This document shows positions 29,971 to 36,313 of a DNA stretch of 36,313 nucleotides, piece after piece. Every line of letters begins with the position of its first letter. Within the stretch, counting starts at the first letter, position 1. Source of the stretch: Candidatus Saccharibacteria bacterium UBA5170 (lineage in GTDB: Bacteria > Patescibacteriota > Saccharimonadia > Saccharimonadales > Saccharimonadaceae); NCBI GenBank assembly GCA_002413425.1, contig DHWY01000003.1, positions 195,761 through 232,073 of the forward strand, in the 5' to 3' direction. The notes below the pieces were generated by a model, which saw only the letters and a program-made list of their open reading frames with translations, was not told where the DNA came from and searched no databases. A program made the position numbers and the translations under genes.

Positions 29971-31794
29971 ATGCAAGACCCAAAACACATTCGCAACATT
30001 GCTATTATCGCGCACGTTGACCACGGAAAGACTACCGTGGTGGATGGTTTATTGAAACAGAGTAACACGTTTCGCTCAAACCAAGCCGAGATGGGGCAAG
30101 ACCTTATTATGGATAGCGGTGATCAAGAACACGAACGTGGCATTACTATTACTGCCAAACAAACAGCCGTCTATTATGGTGATTATAAAATTAACATCAT
30201 TGACACCCCTGGACACGCCGACTTTAGTGGTGAAGTAGAGCGTACACTAAACATGGCCGACGGAGTCATCTTGGTCGTTGATGCCCAAGAGGGCCCAATG
30301 CCTCAGACAAAATTTGTACTTTCAAAAGCACTTGAGCTTGGTCTGAAACCAATTGTTTTGATTAACAAAATAGACAAACCATCACGACGCATCGATGAAG
30401 TTGAGGACGAAATTGCTGATTTGTTCTTGGAACTGGCGGTTGACGATGGTCAATTGCATTATCCGACTTACTTTTCGATTGGACGTGACGGCAAAGCTTG
30501 GAAAGAATTCCCCGATAACCCTGACCCTGACGCTGACTTGACACCAATTTTTGAAGCGATTATCAACGAAATACCCGCACCAACAGTTGATGTCGACAAA
30601 CCTCTTCAGCTGCTTGTGACAGCTTTACAATACGACAATTTCCTTGGCAAGTACGCCATCGGTCGTCTATCTCGTGGTGCTATCAAAAAGGGCCAGCAAG
30701 TGGTTCTGATTAAGCGTGACGGCACACATCTTCCGGGCAAGATTGATAAAGTATTTGCCTACCGTGGCCTTAATCGTGAAGAAATTGACGAAGCAGTGGC
30801 CGGCGACATTGTGGCTCTGACCGGTATTAGTAATGTCCATATTGGCGAAACGATTGCCGACAAAGATCAGCCAGAAGCTCTGCCTGTGATTGAAATTGAA
30901 GCCCCAACACTCAGCATGTATCTTGGTCCGAACACCAGCCCCCTCAAAGGTAAGGAAGCCGAGTTTAATACCAGCCGCCAAATTGGTGACCGTTTACAAA
31001 AAGAGCTTGAAACCAACGTGTCACTTCGTGTCCGTGATGACGGTATCGGCTTTGTTGTGTCTGGTCGTGGCGAGTTACATCTTTCAGTTCTTATCGAGAC
31101 GCTCCGACGAGAGGGCTATGAATTTGAAGTCGGTCGGCCACAGGTTGTCACTATCGAACAGGATGGCCAAACCATGGAGCCCGTTGAAGAATTATTAATT
31201 GAAGTCGGTCCAGAATATCTCGGTGCAGTCAGCCAAGAGCTTGGCGCCCGTCGGGCAGTCCTTATTAAGCAAGAACAAACCAGTAGTGGCGCCACTCGTG
31301 GTACCTATATCTTACCAACTCGTGTGCTCATCGGTCTTCGTAATCTTCTTCTGACGGCTACGAAAGGTACAATTATTATGCACGGTTTGCCGCATGGCTA
31401 TCAGCCGCTTGGACCAAAGCTCCAACGGGTTCGAAACGGTGCACTTGTCGCCACCGAAGCTGGCTCAACGACTGCGTATGCACTTGATAACGCCGAATCA
31501 CGCGGCACTCTGTTTATTGGCCCAGGCGTCACGGTTTATTTGGGTATGATTGTCGGTCAATATAACCGTCAAGGTGATCTTGACGTCAACGTTTGCCGTG
31601 GCAAGCAACTGACGAATATGCGTACCTCATCAAGCGATGGCACGGTACAGCTAACACCCCACACACAACTTTCGCTTGAACAGAGTATCGACTTTATTGA
31701 AGACGATGAATTACTTGAGGTAACGCCAAAAAGTCTTCGACTTCGCAAGCGTTTCCTGGATCCAAATAAACGCAAGCGCGCTGCAAAAAATTAG
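29971..31794 (+). CDS. typA: Ribosome-associated translational GTPase TypA/BipA
   Basis: The 607-aa product is a full-length TypA: G1 AHVDHGKTTVVDGLL (about residue 15), G2 with ERGITITAK, G3 DTPGHADFSG, G4 NKIDKPSRR, then EF-G-like domains II, III and V and the BipA-specific C-terminus (TKGTIIMHGLPHGYQ; TVQLTPHTQLSLEQSIDFIEDDELLEVTP). TypA binds the 70S ribosome and helps 50S assembly, mainly in the cold or under stress. It has its own promoter and a leader with a hairpin between Shine-Dalgarno and start. Confidence 0.97.
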   Translation: MQDPKHIRNIAIIAHVDHGKTTVVDGLLKQSNTFRSNQAEMGQDLIMDSGDQEHERGITITAKQTAVYYGDYKINIIDTPGHADFSGEVERTLNMADGVILVVDAQEGPMPQTKFVLSKALELGLKPIVLINKIDKPSRRIDEVEDEIADLFLELAVDDGQLHYPTYFSIGRDGKAWKEFPDNPDPDADLTPIFEAIINEIPAPTVDVDKPLQLLVTALQYDNFLGKYAIGRLSRGAIKKGQQVVLIKRDGTHLPGKIDKVFAYRGLNREEIDEAVAGDIVALTGISNVHIGETIADKDQPEALPVIEIEAPTLSMYLGPNTSPLKGKEAEFNTSRQIGDRLQKELETNVSLRVRDDGIGFVVSGRGELHLSVLIETLRREGYEFEVGRPQVVTIEQDGQTMEPVEELLIEVGPEYLGAVSQELGARRAVLIKQEQTSSGATRGTYILPTRVLIGLRNLLLTATKGTIIMHGLPHGYQPLGPKLQRVRNGALVATEAGSTTAYALDNAESRGTLFIGPGVTVYLGMIVGQYNRQGDLDVNVCRGKQLTNMRTSSSDGTVQLTPHTQLSLEQSIDFIEDDELLEVTPKSLRLRKRFLDPNKRKRAAKN

Positions 31795-31833
31795 ATTAAA
31801 AGACCTCTCTTGAAAAAGCAAAGTCTTGTAAGA

Positions 31834-31862
31834 TTGAAATCAGCCGTCGGGCGGCCTATAAT
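31834..31862 (+). promoter_or_regulatory. Promoter of the trehalase gene
   Basis: TTGAAA (31834-31839), 17-nt spacer, TATAAT (31857-31862). The hexamer ends 10 nt before ATG 31873, so the leader is ~4 nt. It lies downstream of the longer reading frame's TTG (31810), which excludes that start for this transcript. Confidence 0.75.
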
Positions 31863-31872
31863 AGGCGTAAAC

Positions 31873-33450
31873 ATGATAGAGAAAATAATAAACACCGATA
31901 AAATAAAATCGTCGCTTGTCTCAGCTGCAGGACAACTTATACGTGTATCGAAAAGCCCCGATGAAGCATTCGGCGTCTTATTCTCTGATGTGCAACAAAA
32001 CCGTATATATAGCGACGGCAAATCATTTGCTGACCTTATTCCTAAACACAAGATCAAGCAAATTCGACAAGAGTATTTAATACTAAAGGATGACCCGCAT
32101 TTCGATCTCCGCGATTTTATTAGTCGACATTTCTACACCCTAAGTCCACAAAAACCACCCTATATAACAAACCAAAAAATGACGCCAAGAGAGCATATCC
32201 GCGAACTTTGGAGCGAACTTGAGCATAAACATCGTCGCGATAAGGGCTCACTTATCGCTTTGCCGTATGCTTATATTGTTCCTGGTGGACGTTTTTCAGA
32301 ACAATATTATTGGGATAGTTATTTCATCATGTTAGGGCTTGCAGCTGACGGGCGTTGGGATATAGTCGAAGGTATGGTTAAGAATGCTGCCTATATGATT
32401 CGTAAGTTTGGTTTTATACCGACAGCAAATCGTACCTATCTTTTAAGCCGCTCTCAGCCACCGTTCTTCTCTCGTATGGTTAAATTACTCGCACGGCACA
32501 AGGGTTCAATGGTAATGGTTGAATATTTACCATATTTAGTGCTGGAATATCGTTTTTGGATGAAGGGTAAATCTAAACTCGCAAAACAAGAGCATCGAGC
32601 CTTCGCGCGAGTGGTAGAAATGAAAAATAGCGTGCTTTTAAATCGCTATTATGACAACAAAATGACCCCACGTCCCGAATCACTCCATGAAGACACGGAA
32701 ACGGCCGGACATGCGATTGAGCGTGACGCTGACCGACTGTATTTACACCTTCGAGCTGGTGCAGAGTCGGGCTGGGACTTTAGCTCACGCTGGTTTGCGG
32801 ACGCCAATGATATTCGGACAATTCATACAGCGGATATCATACCAATTGATCTTAATTGTTTGTTGTATCAACTTGAAACGACGATTGCCGAGGCGTATCA
32901 GCTACTCAAGCAACCATTTTTGTTTCGTAAATTTCAAAAATTGGCCGATCGTCGAGCAGCGGCTATCAATAGCTATTGTTGGGACAAGGAATCGGGATTT
33001 TTCATGGATTACAACTTTCATAACGAGAATAGGACGGGTCGTCTCAGTCTGGCCGGAGTATTTCCGCTCTACGCAAAAATTGCTTCCGCCAAACAGGCCG
33101 CGGCTGTGGCGAGTGTAATCCAGAAGGATTTTTTGAAGGACGGAGGACTGGTGACGACGCTAGTCGATAACTCTCAGCAGTGGGATGCCCCCAACGGCTG
33201 GGCGCCACTTCACTGGGTCATAATTGAGGGGCTACGTAATTATGGCTACCATGGCCTTGCAGATGATATTAAACATCGCTGGATAGCGACAAACATAAAA
33301 GTCTATCAGTCTCGACATAAGTTAGTTGAAAAATACAACGTAGTCACCGGTAATGGGCTGGGCGGGGGTGGTGAGTATCCACTACAAGACGGTTTTGGCT
33401 GGACGAATGGGGTGCTGGCGGCACTTTTGAATGAGGATAATCCTGAATAG
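31873..33450 (+). CDS. Trehalase, GH37
   Basis: The enzyme splits alpha,alpha-trehalose into two glucoses. The 525-aa product carries both trehalase signatures, PGGRFSEQYYWDSYF (about residue 138) and QQWDAPNGWAP (about 435). The catalytic residues are in place: Asp302 in GAESGWDFSSRWF and Glu501 in GGGGEYPLQDGFGWTNGV. The first ~75 residues are family-variable. There is no signal peptide, so it acts inside the cell, and trehalose must be imported or made there. It is convergent with a GT4 gene (9-nt gap). Confidence 0.95.
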   Translation: MIEKIINTDKIKSSLVSAAGQLIRVSKSPDEAFGVLFSDVQQNRIYSDGKSFADLIPKHKIKQIRQEYLILKDDPHFDLRDFISRHFYTLSPQKPPYITNQKMTPREHIRELWSELEHKHRRDKGSLIALPYAYIVPGGRFSEQYYWDSYFIMLGLAADGRWDIVEGMVKNAAYMIRKFGFIPTANRTYLLSRSQPPFFSRMVKLLARHKGSMVMVEYLPYLVLEYRFWMKGKSKLAKQEHRAFARVVEMKNSVLLNRYYDNKMTPRPESLHEDTETAGHAIERDADRLYLHLRAGAESGWDFSSRWFADANDIRTIHTADIIPIDLNCLLYQLETTIAEAYQLLKQPFLFRKFQKLADRRAAAINSYCWDKESGFFMDYNFHNENRTGRLSLAGVFPLYAKIASAKQAAAVASVIQKDFLKDGGLVTTLVDNSQQWDAPNGWAPLHWVIIEGLRNYGYHGLADDIKHRWIATNIKVYQSRHKLVEKYNVVTGNGLGGGGEYPLQDGFGWTNGVLAALLNEDNPE

Positions 33451-33459
33451 GTCTAGAAT

Positions 33460-34620
33460 TTATCGTAATTTTTCAGTTAGTTTTTCTGAAAGAATCTTCA
33501 TCTTTTTGATAAATTTACTTTGTTCGGGTGTTAATTTAACAGGCTTCATAATAAGACTTTCGAGCACCTTTTCGTAGTCTGATACCATGCGAGCGACTGT
33601 GAAATTTCGCTCGACATGGGTCCGGCAATCCTTACGATCAATTGTTGCGATTTTTTCAATCGCCTCAACCATTGTTGCTGTACTGTCGACGATAAATCCA
33701 GTTTTACCGTCTTTGATGACTTCGGGGACAGACCCGCGACCAAAAGCAACAACTGGCGTACCGCATGACATCGCCTCGGCCATTGTCAGACCAAAAGGCT
33801 CTTCCCATTGGATTGGCATAAGTAGAGCCTGAGCCTTTTGATAGTACTTTGCGAGCTGAACTTTATCGATCATACCAAGATAGAGAATTCTATCGCTGAG
33901 ATATGGTTTGATATGTTCGTCAAAGTACCATTGGTCCGTTCGAAGCAGGTGGCCTATGATAAGTAGGCGTTTATCGGTCCGAATGGCAACCTGGACGGCT
34001 TCACGGACTCCCTTTTGTGGAGCAATTCTTCCAGCGTATACAAGATAATCTTCGGCTTTATCGCAGTAACTAAATAGTTCGGTGTCGATACCATTGTAGA
34101 TGGTTGCAATATAAGGCAGGTCCGGTGCATCTCGACGCTGACTGTTTGAGATTGAGACGTAGTGCTGATTGGGAGATTGGTGCATCTCGATAACTTCTTT
34201 CCGTTTCTCATCAAGGTAATCGTGCAAAATATAGACGACGGAAACCGTTGGATACAGCGATGCGTACCCCATGGAAGATTCTGGGTGATTAAAGAGAAGC
34301 AAGTCAAATTCACCGTTGGCTGCTCTTTCAAACATTGCCTTGACCATATATTGGTCATAAAGACTAGGTAAGTATTGTTGAAATAAGTCCATAGTAGACA
34401 GCATTTCGTTTAAATCTTGGTCATTTTTAACTAACGGGCGAACGCCGAGCGTTTCAACTTCAGTCTCCAAATCAGTACCTTCAGGACCAAAAAAGGTGAC
34501 TGAGTGGCCTTTGGCGGCGAGTCCTTCGGCAACGGATATTGCGATACTAATTGGTGAATATGCGACGTCACTAGGTGCCGGTGCCGGGAGAAATCCTCGC
34601 ACCATTGTAGCTATTTTCAT
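33460..34620 (-). CDS. Glycosyltransferase family 4
   Basis: The 386-aa product has a GT-B fold: N-terminal Rossmann domain with the acceptor-side motif PAPSDVAYSPISIAISVAEG (about residue 12) and a C-terminal donor domain with VYAGRIAPQKGVREAVQ (about 195) and EEPFGLTMAEAMSCGTPVVAF (E-x7-E, about 277). The members transfer a sugar from a nucleotide donor; acceptor and donor cannot be read here. No membrane segment. A TATAAT (34654-34649) gives a ~28-nt leader with a weak AAAGGGG. Lying between trehalase and GH13 suggests alpha-glucoside metabolism, but envelope glycan synthesis is equally possible. Confidence 0.88.
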   Translation of the reverse strand: MKIATMVRGFLPAPAPSDVAYSPISIAISVAEGLAAKGHSVTFFGPEGTDLETEVETLGVRPLVKNDQDLNEMLSTMDLFQQYLPSLYDQYMVKAMFERAANGEFDLLLFNHPESSMGYASLYPTVSVVYILHDYLDEKRKEVIEMHQSPNQHYVSISNSQRRDAPDLPYIATIYNGIDTELFSYCDKAEDYLVYAGRIAPQKGVREAVQVAIRTDKRLLIIGHLLRTDQWYFDEHIKPYLSDRILYLGMIDKVQLAKYYQKAQALLMPIQWEEPFGLTMAEAMSCGTPVVAFGRGSVPEVIKDGKTGFIVDSTATMVEAIEKIATIDRKDCRTHVERNFTVARMVSDYEKVLESLIMKPVKLTPEQSKFIKKMKILSEKLTEKLR

Positions 34621-34705
34621 ATACTTTGTTTGAACCCCTTTACCTACTATTATACCATGCGGACCAGGTCTAACAGTTTAGACAGGGCTGAGAATCAATT
34701 AATGG

Positions 34706-34711
34706 TATGAT
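34706..34711 (+). promoter_or_regulatory. Extended -10 element of the GH13 gene
   Basis: TGG-TATGAT ends 7 nt before ATG 34719. No Shine-Dalgarno. Confidence 0.5.
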
Positions 34712-34718
34712 AAGCATT

Positions 34719-36313
34719 ATGAATCGATGGACAGACGTAAATGGAATATATCAGATCTATCCCCGTAGTTTTATGGATACGGACGGCAATGGTAGTGGCG
34801 ATATTTCTGGTATCATTGATAAACTCGATTATATTAAAGGCGGCGAGGGCTCACTCGGGATTGATGCGATATGGTTGTCACCGTTTTACACTTCACCGAT
34901 GGTCGACAACGGCTATGATATCAGCGACTACTGCGGGGTTGATCCGCTCTTCGGGACCTTAGATGATTTTAAGCATTTGCTCGACGAGGCACACCGTCGT
35001 CGGATACGCGTCATGATTGATTTTGTACCAAACCATACCTCCGATATGCATTCTTGGTTTGAAGCGTCGGCCAGCTCACGGGATAATAGCCAGAGAGACT
35101 GGTATATTTGGCGTGATGGCAAAACGGATGGGTCGGCCCCAAATAACTGGCTAAGTGTGGCTGGCGGTTCAGCGTGGCAGTATGACGAAAAAAGTGATCA
35201 ATATTATCTCCATAGTTTCTTGAAAGAGCAGCCCGATCTCAATTGGGATAACCCTGAGGTGAGAGAAGCGATGAAGGCAGTCGTTGATTTTTGGTTGTCG
35301 ATGGGCGTTGATGGCCTTCGGGCGGATGCGATACGCTGGATGGCTAAAGACAGGTCGTTCACTGATAAGTTGTCAAATCTCAACTACCGTGATGGCCAGG
35401 AAGACCCATACCACAGTCAAATTCATCATCATCATGGGTCAACTGATCAGTTGCGCACCTATCTTGGTGGCATCGCGGCCACAGTTGAGAACTATGATGA
35501 TCGCATAATGATTTTTGAAGATTATCCAGATTTTTCTGTCGTTACACCTCAAGAGCGCTATCGTCCATATTTAGAGCTTTATGACATAAATCCTCGGGTT
35601 GCAATGCCGTTTAACTTTGGCGGAATGTTTATGCCCTTTCAAGCAACCAGTTTCCGTGATTTTATTGAAACAGTTCATTCATACCTGCAAGATAGTCGCA
35701 TACCAGTTTATTGTCTTGGTAATCACGATCAGTCGCGGTTAGTCAGTCGTTTTGGGCAGGAACAAGCCCGGCTGATTGCTATGCTGCAGCTCACATTACC
35801 GGGACTTCCAGTAATGTATTACGGTGACGAATTAGGTATGAGCGACGGACATATTACAGAAGAATTCATTCAAGATTCATTTGAAAAAAACAATCCAGGA
35901 ATAGGTATCGGACGCGACCCTGAAAGAACCCCGATGCAATGGTCCCATGACGTATCGGCAGGTTTTAGTAAAGGCGCTCCCTGGTTGCCTGTGCCTATTG
36001 AACTTCGGGGTGTGACAGTGGCCGACCAACAAGCTGATCGGACTTCATTTTTGGCACTTTATCAAAATATGCTGTCGTTACGAAGCAAAAGTAGTACGCT
36101 GCGACGAGGCGCGTATGAAACGTGCGGGACAAATAACGAGTATGTTTTTTCGTATAGACTGTCTGATAAAGAACATGTCTTTACTATTGTGCTTAATTTT
36201 TCGGATCAAACAACCGAATGCCAGGTTGGCGAGCCTAACCCTGACATTATAGCCGCAACGAGTCAACCCGTGAGTTTGATTGACGAGAACACAGTGAGTC
36301 TTCGACCATATCA
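34719..36313 (+). CDS. Alpha-glucosidase-type GH13 glycosidase, 3' end cut by the window
   Basis: 531 codons are visible and no stop is reached. It has the (beta/alpha)8 barrel of the alpha-amylase superfamily: start YQIYPRSFMDTDGNGSGDI, region I VMIDFVPNHTS, region II GVDGLRADAIRW with nucleophile Asp203, region III IMIFEDYPD with acid Glu267, region IV LGNHDQSR with Asp337. GDISGIIDKLDYIK and PMQWSHD are typical of oligo-1,6-glucosidase, alpha-glucosidase and trehalose-synthase-like members; the exact specificity is unresolved. The C-terminal beta domain starts near residue 455. No signal peptide. With the trehalase it points to cytoplasmic use of alpha-glucosides. Confidence 0.93.
   Translation, partial: MNRWTDVNGIYQIYPRSFMDTDGNGSGDISGIIDKLDYIKGGEGSLGIDAIWLSPFYTSPMVDNGYDISDYCGVDPLFGTLDDFKHLLDEAHRRRIRVMIDFVPNHTSDMHSWFEASASSRDNSQRDWYIWRDGKTDGSAPNNWLSVAGGSAWQYDEKSDQYYLHSFLKEQPDLNWDNPEVREAMKAVVDFWLSMGVDGLRADAIRWMAKDRSFTDKLSNLNYRDGQEDPYHSQIHHHHGSTDQLRTYLGGIAATVENYDDRIMIFEDYPDFSVVTPQERYRPYLELYDINPRVAMPFNFGGMFMPFQATSFRDFIETVHSYLQDSRIPVYCLGNHDQSRLVSRFGQEQARLIAMLQLTLPGLPVMYYGDELGMSDGHITEEFIQDSFEKNNPGIGIGRDPERTPMQWSHDVSAGFSKGAPWLPVPIELRGVTVADQQADRTSFLALYQNMLSLRSKSSTLRRGAYETCGTNNEYVFSYRLSDKEHVFTIVLNFSDQTTECQVGEPNPDIIAATSQPVSLIDENTVSLRPY

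Noticed and set aside
31810..31872. Longer trehalase with a TTG start at 31810
   Set aside because: The promoter TTGAAA-17-TATAAT lies inside this extension, and ATG 31873 fits the leaderless spacing.

Overview
The window is a compact, gene-dense bacterial chromosome segment. I infer Candidatus Saccharibacteria (TM7) or a close Patescibacteria/CPR relative. The reasons are the shortened alanyl-tRNA synthetase without its C-terminal domain, the FtsA-like actin paired with a single-pass 'baseplate J-like' envelope protein, the type IV prepilin, the standard code with TGA stops, the very small intergenic gaps and the lack of biosynthetic operons. The assignment rests on reading alone; no database was searched. 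No CRISPR array, insertion sequence or integrase is visible.

Layout. 1-3953: cysteine desulfurase (5'-truncated), a DUF218 membrane protein, mnmA and alaS, a tRNA thiolation and charging group. 3958-4848 (minus): an unrecognised 296-aa protein. 4930-9427: an envelope operon with an FtsA/PilM-like ATPase, a membrane-anchored J-like protein, ruvX and mltG. 9456-10894: a strong promoter, a leader of about 245 nt and a LysM-LysM-CHAP cell-wall hydrolase whose best start codon is a non-canonical AUU. 10961-20224: obgE, sbcB, a small membrane protein, uvrA, a DedA protein, rplY and an ABC exporter. 20370-24244: trhO, an alpha/beta hydrolase, a 37-codon small ORF, a coiled-coil protein and uvrC. 24305-25318: a type IV prepilin fused to a C-terminal domain that resembles phage tail-fibre modules, followed by about 540 nt of gene-poor DNA. 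25876-29544: an M24 aminopeptidase, a holin-like membrane protein, secG and an orphan solute-binding protein. 29577-29836: convergent tRNA-Leu(GAG) and tRNA-Val(UAC). 29971-36313: typA, a cytoplasmic trehalase, a GT4 glycosyltransferase and a GH13 alpha-glucosidase cut by the window end.

Themes. (1) Envelope: MltG, the LysM-CHAP hydrolase, the FtsA-like/J-like pair, the pilin-adhesin, SecG and the binding protein fit a surface-attached lifestyle. (2) tRNA: desulfurase, MnmA and TrhO all act on wobble U34. (3) Repair: UvrA, UvrC and ExoI; UvrC contains no cysteine at all, so it cannot carry the Fe-S cluster known from E. coli UvrC. (4) Carbon: trehalase and a GH13 enzyme without signal peptides suggest use of imported alpha-glucosides.

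Gene expression. At about a dozen genes a -10 hexamer ends only 6-11 nt before the start codon and no Shine-Dalgarno sequence is present, so the mRNAs should be leaderless or nearly so. A minority (LysM-CHAP, rplY, typA, the small-ORF operon, the pilin) have real 5' leaders, which makes these the likely post-transcriptionally regulated genes.
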